The notes below the pieces were generated by a model, which did no database searches, was not told where the DNA came from, and saw nothing but the letters and a program-made list of their open reading frames with translations. The translations under genes and the position numbers were made by a program. Positions 25,748-34,131 of a DNA stretch of 64,000 bases are shown here, piece after piece. Location of the stretch: contig CAJMDF010000004.1 in the NCBI GenBank assembly GCA_905212085.1, forward strand, positions 6,572 through 70,571. The letters run 5' to 3'. Within the stretch, counting starts at the first letter, position 1. Each line of letters opens with the position of its first letter. Source of the stretch: an uncultured Clostridium sp. (GTDB taxonomy: Bacteria > Cyanobacteriota > Vampirovibrionia > Gastranaerophilales > Gastranaerophilaceae).

Positions 25748-28126
25748 ATGAAAGTAATTATAATAGGCGGCGGAGCATGCGGTGCAAGCTGTGCAACAAG
25801 ATTAAGAAGACTAGATGAGAATTGTGAAATTACGATTTTGGAGCGTACTAATGAAGTTTCAATTGCAAATTGCGGGCTTCCTTATTATTGTTCAGATGTG
25901 ATTTCAGATAGAGAAAAAATACTTGTATCTAATCCTGAACGTTTTAAAAATATGTTTAATATCAATGTTCAATTGAACTGTGAAGTTGTTGAAATTAACA
26001 GGAATGAAAAATATGTGCTCACTCAAAGCAATGAAAAATTTTATTATGATAAATTAGTTTTGGCTCAGGGGGCAAATCCTATTAGACCGAATTTAGAGGG
26101 GATTGATAATAAAAACATTTTTACTGTCAGAACATTAGCAGATGCTGACAAAATAAAAGATTATGTTGCTAAAAATGATATTAAAAATGCTGTTGTTGTA
26201 GGTGGAGGTTTTATAGGAGTTGAAATGGCTGAAAACCTTGCACATATTGGAATTGATACAAAACTTGTAGAGTTATCAGACCAAATTTTAGCTCCTGTTG
26301 ATTATGAAGTAGCATGTTTTGCTCAAAATGAGATGAGAGCGAATGGCGTAGAATTAATTTTATCAGATGGGGTTAAAAGTTTTAGCGATAACGAAATAGA
26401 ATTAACATCTGGCAGAAAAATTTCTTCTGATATTGTAATTTTATCAATCGGTGTCAAACCAGAAACGACTTTAGCTCAAAAAACCGGTTTAGAAGTTAAT
26501 CGTGGAATTAAGGTGAATGATTGTATGCAGACATCTGATTCTGATATTTTTGCAGGTGGTGACAGTGTTGAAGTCAAAAGCTTTGTGACAGGGGAAGATG
26601 TTCTTATTACTTTAGCAGGGCCTGCAAACAGACAAGGAAGAATTATTGCGGATAACATTTTTGGGATAAATTCAGTGTATAAAAAATCTCAAGGTACATC
26701 TGTTTTGAAAGTATTTGACTATACGGTAGCTGCAGTCGGTTATAACGAAAAGCTTTTAAAAAGAGAGGGGATTCCATATTGGAAAATTTTAACATTCGGA
26801 AACTCTCATGCGGGATATTATCCTGACGCAACATCTACTTTTTACAAATTGTTATTTAATAATGAAGGGAAAATCCTTGGTGCACAAGCTGTAGGACAAG
26901 AAGGTGTTGAAAAAAGGATTGATGTAATATCTTCTGTAATGCGAAATGGTGGTAATATTCAAGATTTATTGGATAGTGAATTATGCTATGCTCCGCCTTA
27001 TTCTTCAGCAAAAGATCCTGTAAATATTTTAGGAATGTGTGCTGATAACGTTTTGAGAGGTTTTGTAAAACCTGCTTATTATGAAGATATTGAAGGTTCG
27101 TTTGTTGTTGATGTGAGAATTCCAGCAAGTTACAATACAAAAACAATTGATGGGGCTGTAAATATTCCGCTTGCACAATTAAGAGAAAGAGCAGGTGAAA
27201 TTCCGACTGACAAGAAAGTTATTTTAGTCTGTGATTCAGGATACACAAGTTATCTTGCATCAAGAATTTTGATCCAAAAAGGATTTAACAACGTGTATTC
27301 TTTGATGGCAGGCATGAAGCTTTATAAAGAAATTCAAAGAGATAAAGAAAGCAAAGTTACAAAAAAAATTAGCGCACAAGCTCTTGTAAAATCAAGTGAA
27401 AATGTTTTGAAAGTTGATGCTTGCGGGCTTTCTTGCCCGGGGCCGATTATGAAATTAGCGGAAAATATCTCAAATATTCAAGATGGTGACATATTAGAAA
27501 TTTCATCAACTGATAAGGGCTTTTATGCAGATGTTGAGGCTTGGTGTAATTCTACAAATAACACTTTGCTTAATTTAGATAACAAAGATAAAAAAATTGT
27601 TGCAACAATTCAAAAAGGTCAAGCAATTATGAAAAATCAAAATAAGCAACTTCCGACTAAAAATGCCCAAACAATAGTTGTTTTTTCAAACGACTTAGAT
27701 AAAGCTCTTGCTGCTTTTATTATAGCTAACGGTGCTAAAGCAAGCGGATATGATGTTACATTATTTTTTACTTTCTGGGGTTTAAATATTTTGAGAAAAG
27801 AAAATGTAACAGTTAAAAAATCATTTATTGATAAAATGTTTGGATTTATGATGCCGAAAGGTGCTGATAAATTAACTCTATCAAAAATGAATATGGGCGG
27901 ATTTGGTTCTATGATGATGAAATGGGTTATGAAAAACAAAAATATTTCAACTTTAAAAGAATTAATTACTCAAGCTCAAGCAACTGGAGTTAAATTTATT
28001 GCCTGTCAGATGAGCATGGATGTAATGGGTATCAAAAAAGAAGAACTTATTGACGGTGTAGAAATCGGCGGAGTGGCAAAATATATAGCCGAGAGTAGTA
28101 ATTCAAATTCCAATTTATTTATATAA
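25748..28126 (+). CDS. CoA-disulfide reductase / rhodanese / TusA / DsrE fusion
   Basis: 792 residues in four modules. 1-440: FAD/NAD(P)H disulfide reductase with GGGACGASCA and the redox Cys in NCGLPYYCSD (near 43), second nucleotide fold VVGGGFIGVEMA. 450-540: rhodanese domain with active-site loop CDSGYTS. 550-630: TusA domain with CGLSCPGPIMK. 635-790: DsrE-like domain. Such fusions handle CoA persulfides and sulfane sulfur in the cytoplasm. AAAGAGGG precedes the start. Likely controlled by the divergent ArsR protein. All signature cysteines are present. Confidence 0.93.
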   Translation: MKVIIIGGGACGASCATRLRRLDENCEITILERTNEVSIANCGLPYYCSDVISDREKILVSNPERFKNMFNINVQLNCEVVEINRNEKYVLTQSNEKFYYDKLVLAQGANPIRPNLEGIDNKNIFTVRTLADADKIKDYVAKNDIKNAVVVGGGFIGVEMAENLAHIGIDTKLVELSDQILAPVDYEVACFAQNEMRANGVELILSDGVKSFSDNEIELTSGRKISSDIVILSIGVKPETTLAQKTGLEVNRGIKVNDCMQTSDSDIFAGGDSVEVKSFVTGEDVLITLAGPANRQGRIIADNIFGINSVYKKSQGTSVLKVFDYTVAAVGYNEKLLKREGIPYWKILTFGNSHAGYYPDATSTFYKLLFNNEGKILGAQAVGQEGVEKRIDVISSVMRNGGNIQDLLDSELCYAPPYSSAKDPVNILGMCADNVLRGFVKPAYYEDIEGSFVVDVRIPASYNTKTIDGAVNIPLAQLRERAGEIPTDKKVILVCDSGYTSYLASRILIQKGFNNVYSLMAGMKLYKEIQRDKESKVTKKISAQALVKSSENVLKVDACGLSCPGPIMKLAENISNIQDGDILEISSTDKGFYADVEAWCNSTNNTLLNLDNKDKKIVATIQKGQAIMKNQNKQLPTKNAQTIVVFSNDLDKALAAFIIANGAKASGYDVTLFFTFWGLNILRKENVTVKKSFIDKMFGFMMPKGADKLTLSKMNMGGFGSMMMKWVMKNKNISTLKELITQAQATGVKFIACQMSMDVMGIKKEELIDGVEIGGVAKYIAESSNSNSNLFI

Positions 28127-28150
28127 AATTATAAAAAAAGGAGGAAAATT

Positions 28151-28714
28151 ATGAAAGCAATTACAACTTTTGACTTGCAGTATGCACACAGATTTTACGG
28201 TTTCAAAGGCGAAGCTCAGTATTTACATGGTCATACAGGGACTTTGACTATAGAGGTTGAAGACAGTATTAATCCGGGAGTAAATATGGTTTTCCCTTGT
28301 AATGAAATTAAAAAGACCGCGTGGAATGTTCTGAAAAATTTTGACCATGCTACGATTTTGCGTGAAGATGATCCTCTTTTACCGGCTATCTTAGAGGTTT
28401 ATGAAAAACAGGGTATTAAAAACGGTGCTCCGCAAAATACAATGAAAGGTGAAGCTTTTAAAACGGAACTTGCAACGGCATATCCTGATTGCAGAATTGT
28501 TGTTACAAAAGAAACAATGACTGTAGAAGGTATGATCAAAATTGTTTATGACTTGTTAAAAGACAAGTTGAATATTGCCAAAATAACTTTTGTAAGCGGA
28601 GATAATACTGCATCAGAAGAATACAAAGTTACAAAAACAATTGATCGCTGTCCTCTTTGTGGTATAACCCTTACTCCTGAAGGAGTTTGTCCAAAATGCG
28701 GTTATAGAAAATAA
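28151..28714 (+). CDS. QueD/6-pyruvoyl-tetrahydropterin synthase-like protein with zinc ribbon
   Basis: 187 residues. The zinc-binding histidines are kept (YAHRF, LHGHTG) but the position four residues before HGH, normally the catalytic Cys of QueD, is Ala (EAQYLHGH). A treble-clef or zinc-ribbon tail with CPLCG and CPKCG occupies the last 25 residues, which is not usual in QueD. AGGAGG precedes the start, and the gene lies 24 bases after the sulfur-handling fusion, so an operon is likely. Substrate unknown. Confidence 0.8.
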   Translation: MKAITTFDLQYAHRFYGFKGEAQYLHGHTGTLTIEVEDSINPGVNMVFPCNEIKKTAWNVLKNFDHATILREDDPLLPAILEVYEKQGIKNGAPQNTMKGEAFKTELATAYPDCRIVVTKETMTVEGMIKIVYDLLKDKLNIAKITFVSGDNTASEEYKVTKTIDRCPLCGITLTPEGVCPKCGYRK

Positions 28715-28733
28715 TCCAAAATTTTAGAAATTA

Positions 28734-28771
28734 ATTTTATCTGTCGTTCAAATATGTTCGACAGATAAAAT
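28734..28771. terminator. Hairpin between convergent genes
   Basis: A perfect 13-bp stem (28734-28746 with 28759-28771), loop of 12, between the queD-like gene and larE. The T tract is weak, so it may act in both directions only partly. Confidence 0.6.
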
Positions 28772-29548
28772 TTATATATCCATGCTTCCGCTTCGCAAGC
28801 CCTCCAGGTCAAGCGTAAAATACTTTAAATTTGTTTCTTTTTTCAGATTTTGAATAATATCAGCTCTGTATTTAAAAAATTCCACTATATTATTAAGTTG
28901 GATTTCTATACGAGCTATATCTTTGTGAATTCTAAATCTGCAGTTTTTGATACCGTAACTTTTTATGATTTCTTCACCTTTTTTAGCAGTGTTTAAAAGT
29001 GTTTCACTTAATTCTGTACCGTATGGAAAACGGGTTGCAAAACAAGGGGTCGAAGGTTTGTCATAAATTGTTATTCCTGAAATTTTTGCAAATTTTCGAA
29101 TTTCTTCTTTTGTAATTCCAAATTCAGCAAGAGGGGAGATAATTTCTAATTCTTTTAGTGCTTTTATTCCCGGTCTGTATGATTTCAGATCATCTGCATT
29201 TGTCCCGTCTATTACAAATCTTTCGCCGGCAAAATCTTTGAGTTGAGAAAAAAATAGCTTTTTACAATGATAGCATCTGTCTTTGGGGTTATTTTTAATA
29301 ATCTGATTTTCTAATGGGTAATATTCTATGATTTTTTGGGGAACTCCGTAAAAATTGCATAAGTTTTTTGTATCGTCAATTTCTTTGTCTGTTTGGAGTA
29401 CTGATTTGAATGTTACTGCTGTTGTATTTAAGTTTTTGCATAAATAAAGAAGTACTGTGCTGTCAATTCCGCCTGAAAAAGCAAGACATATGCCTTGCTC
29501 ATTCAGTTCGGATAAGTTATTTTGTAATTTAATAAATTTATTCTTCAT
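28772..29548 (-). CDS. larE: LarE-type ATP-dependent sulfur transferase
   Basis: 258 residues. The PP-loop pyrophosphatase motif AFSGGIDSTVLLYL is near residue 23; KPSTPCFATRFPYG near 170 carries the cysteine that serves as sulfur donor or cluster ligand in LarE enzymes. LarE thiolates the carboxyls of the pyridinium dicarboxylate nucleotide during nickel-pincer cofactor synthesis. Another pair (DRCYHCKK) may bind metal. Its start overlaps the end of the nickel transporter gene by 11 bases. Last gene of the operon. Confidence 0.92.
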   Translation of the reverse strand: MKNKFIKLQNNLSELNEQGICLAFSGGIDSTVLLYLCKNLNTTAVTFKSVLQTDKEIDDTKNLCNFYGVPQKIIEYYPLENQIIKNNPKDRCYHCKKLFFSQLKDFAGERFVIDGTNADDLKSYRPGIKALKELEIISPLAEFGITKEEIRKFAKISGITIYDKPSTPCFATRFPYGTELSETLLNTAKKGEEIIKSYGIKNCRFRIHKDIARIEIQLNNIVEFFKYRADIIQNLKKETNLKYFTLDLEGLRSGSMDI

Positions 29549-30452
29549 TCAATAATGCACCTTTTTTTAAGCTGATAAGTATACAAATTCCATACATTAC
29601 AAGGCTTATAGCTAAAAATCCTAAAATATTTGCAGGTATTGATGAAATATTTGCGAGAATTGCTGTTTTCGCTTGCACAGCTTGTGAAATTGCAAATAAT
29701 TGTCCTTGTACTTGAGGAATAATTGAATTTTGGATATTCAATAAAGACCATTCAAGTCCGTCAGGTTTTTGAGAAGCGTATTGAGAAATAAATCCTGCTA
29801 ATACAAAACCTAAAGTGCCAAAACAAATTGACAGTTTTTTGTAATCGAATTTTTTAGCTGCATAAATAGCAAACCCTGTTAAAAATCCTTCAACTATTCC
29901 GATAGGAAGATGTATTGCCTGCATAAGACCTGTAAATTTAAGGATTGAATTTATTGCAATTGAACTTGATAAAGCTCCTTCTATAACGACTCCGATTGAA
30001 CCTAATTGAAGTGCAACTACAGATGCCATAAATGCACCTAAAAATGGTTTGTTGAGTTTTTCAAGCGGTTTGTAAAAAAGCGGATATGCAACAAAACATG
30101 CTAAAGCTCCCATATTTATAATATTGCACCCAAGTGCCATAAGACTTCCGTCAGCAAACAATAGTGCTTGTACAATTAAAATACTGCACATAGCAAGAAA
30201 AGCTGTTGAAGGTCCTAATAATATAGCAAGAAGAATTCCTCCGATTATATGCCCGCTAGAACCTGTCTGAGGAATTGCAAAATTTATCATTTGTAGTGCA
30301 AATACAAAAGAAGTTAAAGCTACTGTATATGGGATTTTGTCTTTTGAAAAATCTTTTTTTGCTTTTTTGAAAGCATAAAAAGCTGTTACTCCTGCAGCTA
30401 TTAACATTGGAATTCCTGTTACAGGACAAATAATACCGTTTCCTAAATGCAT
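29538..30452 (-). CDS. Nickel/cobalt ECF transporter substrate component (CbiM/NikM with PDGLE domain)
   Basis: 304 residues, about seven membrane helices. The N-terminus MHLGNGIICPVTG carries the Met-His metal-binding start of CbiM/NikM proteins, SSGHIIGGILLAILLGPSTA is the conserved loop, and KPDGLEWS marks a fused PDGLE (NikN-like) region. Next to larB, larC and larE it almost certainly imports nickel for the pincer cofactor. The energising ATPase and T components are not in the window. Confidence 0.9.
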   Translation of the reverse strand: MHLGNGIICPVTGIPMLIAAGVTAFYAFKKAKKDFSKDKIPYTVALTSFVFALQMINFAIPQTGSSGHIIGGILLAILLGPSTAFLAMCSILIVQALLFADGSLMALGCNIINMGALACFVAYPLFYKPLEKLNKPFLGAFMASVVALQLGSIGVVIEGALSSSIAINSILKFTGLMQAIHLPIGIVEGFLTGFAIYAAKKFDYKKLSICFGTLGFVLAGFISQYASQKPDGLEWSLLNIQNSIIPQVQGQLFAISQAVQAKTAILANISSIPANILGFLAISLVMYGICILISLKKGALLNEE

Positions 30453-30466
30453 AATTTTCTCCTTTT

Positions 30467-31210
30467 TTATTTTATTTTCATTACTCTTAATATAGGGTTT
30501 TTGTAAGGTCTTTTACCTCTGCCATATCCGACTTTTTTTATTACAAATTCTTCAGGAAGACTTTCACCTGTATATAAAGATGCAACTATTGCCGCACCTG
30601 TAGGTGTCACCATTTCTCCTTGGTTATTTGTAATTTTTATCGGAATTTCGTATTTTGAAACTATTTCGCATACTGCAGGTACAGGTACTGACAATTCTCC
30701 GTGCTGACAGGTGACTGTTCCTTGACCTTCTGTCAGTGTTGAAAAATAGACTTTTTCAGGTTTTAAGTTGTCATAAAGTACGGCAAAACTTACAATATCT
30801 ACAATAGAATCAATTGCTCCTATTTCGTGAAAGTGTATTTCTGAGATGTCTTTGTTGTGGACTTTACTTTCTGCTTCTGCAACTATTTTGAATATTTTTT
30901 TTGCTAAATTTTTTGCATTTTCACTAATTTCAGCTTTGTCAATAATTTCATTTACATCATTAAGATTTCTGTGTTCATGGTGATGCTCGTGATTATGCTC
31001 ATGATGTTTGTGCTCAGGTAAGATTACATCAAAATCAGTTGTTGAAATTGCATTTACCATTTGTTTTGTAATTTTATATTGAAATTCGTTATCAAGTTTC
31101 ATAGACGCAAGAGCTTTTTCTAAAACGTCTTTATCTGCACCCAAATCAAGCAAAGCTCCGACAGACATGTCGCCTGAAATTCCTGAATTACATTCAAAAT
31201 ATAAATCCAT
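30467..31210 (-). CDS. larC: LarC N-terminal part (nickel insertion protein), lacking LarC2
   Basis: 247 residues matching the first domain of LarC: SGISGDMSVGALLDLGAD at the start, a His-rich metal loop (HKHHEHNHEHHHEH near residue 66), IHFHEIGAIDSIVDI near 125, VTPTGAAI near 205 and VGYGRGKR near 230. Complete LarC proteins are about 400 residues, and in Lactiplantibacillus the second half is joined by a ribosomal frameshift. Here only 14 bases separate the stop from the next gene, so no LarC2 can follow. Separated by one base from larB. Confidence 0.9.
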   Translation of the reverse strand: MDLYFECNSGISGDMSVGALLDLGADKDVLEKALASMKLDNEFQYKITKQMVNAISTTDFDVILPEHKHHEHNHEHHHEHRNLNDVNEIIDKAEISENAKNLAKKIFKIVAEAESKVHNKDISEIHFHEIGAIDSIVDIVSFAVLYDNLKPEKVYFSTLTEGQGTVTCQHGELSVPVPAVCEIVSKYEIPIKITNNQGEMVTPTGAAIVASLYTGESLPEEFVIKKVGYGRGKRPYKNPILRVMKIK

Positions 31211-31211
31211 A

Positions 31212-31889
31212 TTATTTTTTCCTCTCGATTAATCTGTTTATTTGACTTGCACTGTATCCGCCATTATAGCCATTGTCAATGTTTACAACAGTCATTCCTT
31301 CTGCACAGGAATTAAGCATTGTAAGAAGTGCCGAAAGCCCTTGAAAACTTGCGCCGTATCCGACAGATGTCGGAACAGCTATTACAGGAATATCCACCAT
31401 TCCCGCAAGAACTCCGCCTAGTGCTCCCTCCATTCCTGCGACAGCTACAATTGCGTTAGCTTTTTTTATATCTTCAATTTTGTCAAAAAGTCTGTGAATT
31501 CCTGCAACGCCAATGTCATAATATCTTTTTACATTGCTTCCGTAAAATTCTGCAGTGAGAGCAGCTTCTTCTGCAACGGGAATATCTCCTGTACCGCCTG
31601 TACAGATTGCTATTTCTCCTATTTTTTTAATTTCATTTTGAATTAGTGTTACAACTTTTGAAGTTTCATCATATTTGATTTTGTCACCGAATTTTTTTTG
31701 TAACACTTTTGCCTGTGTTTTATTAGCTCTTGTACCTAAAACATTTGAACCTGCTTTATAAAATGTTTCAAATATTTTGATTAATTGTTCTTCAGTTTTG
31801 CATTCACAAAACACTGCTTCTGCATATCCGCGGCGTTTTATTCTGTCTATATCAAGTTTTGCAAAATCTAATTCTATATATTTACTCAT
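31212..31889 (-). CDS. larB: LarB, nicotinate adenine dinucleotide carboxylase/hydrolase
   Basis: 225 residues from ATG 31887-31889, which overlaps the end of tatC; an in-frame codon ten residues upstream is possible but lies well inside tatC. The PurE-like core is clear: ICTGGTGDIPVAEEAA near residue 95 and AGMEGALGGVLAGMVDIPVI near 150, then PTSVGYGASFQG. LarB carboxylates nicotinic acid adenine dinucleotide, the first step of nickel-pincer cofactor synthesis. Confidence 0.93.
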   Translation of the reverse strand: MSKYIELDFAKLDIDRIKRRGYAEAVFCECKTEEQLIKIFETFYKAGSNVLGTRANKTQAKVLQKKFGDKIKYDETSKVVTLIQNEIKKIGEIAICTGGTGDIPVAEEAALTAEFYGSNVKRYYDIGVAGIHRLFDKIEDIKKANAIVAVAGMEGALGGVLAGMVDIPVIAVPTSVGYGASFQGLSALLTMLNSCAEGMTVVNIDNGYNGGYSASQINRLIERKK

Positions 31890-32613
31890 CTTTTTCTTTC
31901 TTTGTTTTCGCTTTGGCAAATAACAATCCTAATTCAAATAACAAATATGTTGGTGTGAAAAGTAATACTTGGCTTAAAATATCAGGTGGTGTGAGAATTC
32001 CTGCAATAATTAAAATGCTCACAATAACATAGGGACGCATATTCTCAAATGTTTTGTATTCAACAAAGCCTGATTTGATTAGTGAATATGTAATTAGCGG
32101 TAGTTGAAACATAAGTCCGAAAGCTAATGTCATCCATAATGACAGGTTAATTACATTTGAAATTCCTAATACAGCTTTTATATTTTGTGTTGCAAAGCTC
32201 ATACCGAAGTTTATTATCAAAGGAAGGATTATGAACAAACAAAATAAAGCACCTAATATAAAAAGGGTTGAAGATGTAAAAACTATTGATTTAATAAATT
32301 TTTTTTCATGCTCATACAAAGCAGGTGCAAAGAATTTCCAGACTTGTCTTGCGATGTATGGAAAACACAGAATTACATCTATCACAAGTGCGAGTTTGAT
32401 CTGCAACAGAAATACTTCCACAGGAGAAAAATAATTTAATGCTATATTATTATCTCTTATGAGGAGTTTGATAAGCAAATTTAAGCACTTGGGAGCGACA
32501 AAAAGTACAGGAATTATAATTATCCCTAAACAGCTTATACATTTTATCAGCATTTCCCTAAAGGCTTCGATATGAGAAATTATACTTTCGTCTTTATCTT
32601 CAATATTACTCAT
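31882..32613 (-). CDS. tatC: Sec-independent translocase protein TatC
   Basis: 243 residues, six membrane helices. The N-terminal SHIEAFREMLIKC and the segment FFAPALYEHEKKF with the conserved Glu are the signal-peptide (twin-arginine) docking features; FGLMFQLPLI is also typical. It forms the translocation complex with TatA, encoded two bases upstream. The neighbouring aldo/keto reductase carries a twin-arginine signal, so the pair may be dedicated to it. Confidence 0.95.
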   Translation of the reverse strand: MSNIEDKDESIISHIEAFREMLIKCISCLGIIIIPVLFVAPKCLNLLIKLLIRDNNIALNYFSPVEVFLLQIKLALVIDVILCFPYIARQVWKFFAPALYEHEKKFIKSIVFTSSTLFILGALFCLFIILPLIINFGMSFATQNIKAVLGISNVINLSLWMTLAFGLMFQLPLITYSLIKSGFVEYKTFENMRPYVIVSILIIAGILTPPDILSQVLLFTPTYLLFELGLLFAKAKTKKEKDE

Positions 32614-32615
32614 TA

Positions 32616-32831
32616 TTAAACGTCTTTTGGTTTATATTCTTCAGGTTTTTCTTGTGTTTCTTCAATCTCGTTTTTAAGATCTTCTGCTTCTTTTTGAATT
32701 ACATTTTTAGCTTTTTTATATTCATAAGATGCACGTCCGAATGCTCTTGCAATTTCAGGGATTCTTTTCCCGCCAAATAGCAGCACTATAACAACTAATA
32801 TTAGTAATATTTCTGTTATTCCAAGTGACAT
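32616..32831 (-). CDS. tatA: Sec-independent translocase protein TatA
   Basis: 71 residues: a short N-terminal membrane helix (ITEILLILVVIVLLFGGKRI), the FGGKRIPEIARAFG amphipathic helix and an acidic tail. Typical TatA/E size. No TatB is seen in the window, so this looks like a minimal TatAC system. Confidence 0.94.
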   Translation of the reverse strand: MSLGITEILLILVVIVLLFGGKRIPEIARAFGRASYEYKKAKNVIQKEAEDLKNEIEETQEKPEEYKPKDV

Positions 32832-32853
32832 TTTAGATTTCTCCTTTCAAAAA

Positions 32854-34131
32854 TTATATTAAAGTCTGTTTTTTTACTGCAAATATTTCAATAGCATCGT
32901 GTCTGCATCTTAATTTACAAGCTCCGCAGCCTATACATTTTGATGCATTGATGATAATTCCGTTTTCGCCTTTTGTAATAGCTCCGTATGGGCAGGCTTT
33001 GATACAGTGTCCGCAATTAACGCATTTGTCCTCAATTATCATTGCCATAGCTATTCTTGTTTTTTGTTTATCTTCAAGACTTAATCTTTTTATTGCACCT
33101 GTCGGGCACACTTGTCCGCATTTGTTGCAATCTTTATCGCAGCAGCCTTTTGAGTAATCAAGGTGAACTGTCGGAAATTTATCATCTGCTTTTGCGATAA
33201 TTTTATTAGGACAATTTTCTACACAAAGGTTGCAGTTATAGCATTTGTTTGCAAATCTTTCTTCGCTTTCTGCTCCTGGTGGTAAAATTATGTCTTTGAA
33301 TTTTTCAACAATTTTGTCTTTTACAACTAATCCGACCTTAATCATTGCTCCAAATACTGCAGCTGCTGTGATTCCTGTAATAATTTCACGGCGTTTTGGG
33401 CTGAATTTAATTTCTTCTTTTGGTTTTCTCCCGTATTTAATTCCGTTTTTAGGACATAAATCAAGACATTTTAAACATTTGACGCAAGTTTCGTTATCAA
33501 CGTTTTTCTCTTTAGAATTTATACAGCCTGACGGGCAATTCTTTTCGCACATTCCGCAAGATACACAAATCTCTTTGTCAATATAGATTTTGTTTAGAGA
33601 AAATTTTGAAATCAGCCCGAGTATAGTGCCTGCAGGACAAATATTTGTGCAGAAAAATCTGTTTTTGAAAAATGTTAAAATTAATATAACTGTAATTGCT
33701 GAAAGCCCAGTAATTGATAATGTAAAGGCTGAACCGAAATATGTATAAGGTTCAATATATCTTATTGCAATGGCACTTCCACCTGCCAGAACACCTAAAG
33801 TTATTGCAGCAATAAAATATTTTATCGGGTAATTTTTTGTATATTTATTTTTGCGTTTCCCTCTAAACAACAAATTTCCTGCAATTTCTTGAAGAATCCC
33901 TAAAGGGCATAATAGCGAGCAATAAAGTCGCCCAAAAATAAGAGTTAAGATAATAATTCCTAAAAGCAATAATAATGTAGTGATAGAAAAATCTATAAAA
34001 ACTCTTTGTAATACAGGTAAAAATTGAATATCAAATATTTTTAGGAAATAAAATAGTCCGCATATCCCTGCAATTGCAAGCAATAGGGAAATAATTGCTA
34101 TTGAAAATCTAATTTTGTATATGTGTTTCAT
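32854..34131 (-). CDS. Membrane polyferredoxin (NapH/4Fe-4S type)
   Basis: 425 residues. Four to five membrane helices in the first 180 residues with NapH/NosR-like cysteine motifs CSLLCPLG and CTNICPAG, then ferredoxin modules CVSCGMCEKNCPSG, CVKCLKCLDLCPKNG, CYNCNLCVENCPN, CDKDCNKCGQVCPTG, CVNCGHCIKACPYG and CIGCGACKLRC. It can carry electrons between the membrane and a partner; the adjacent Tat-exported reductase is the obvious one. Its start overlaps the preceding stop by one base (TAATG). Confidence 0.9.
   Translation of the reverse strand: MKHIYKIRFSIAIISLLLAIAGICGLFYFLKIFDIQFLPVLQRVFIDFSITTLLLLLGIIILTLIFGRLYCSLLCPLGILQEIAGNLLFRGKRKNKYTKNYPIKYFIAAITLGVLAGGSAIAIRYIEPYTYFGSAFTLSITGLSAITVILILTFFKNRFFCTNICPAGTILGLISKFSLNKIYIDKEICVSCGMCEKNCPSGCINSKEKNVDNETCVKCLKCLDLCPKNGIKYGRKPKEEIKFSPKRREIITGITAAAVFGAMIKVGLVVKDKIVEKFKDIILPPGAESEERFANKCYNCNLCVENCPNKIIAKADDKFPTVHLDYSKGCCDKDCNKCGQVCPTGAIKRLSLEDKQKTRIAMAMIIEDKCVNCGHCIKACPYGAITKGENGIIINASKCIGCGACKLRCRHDAIEIFAVKKQTLI

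Noticed and set aside
28151..28714. Canonical QueD for queuosine synthesis
   Set aside because: The catalytic cysteine position is Ala and no other queuosine gene is adjacent.
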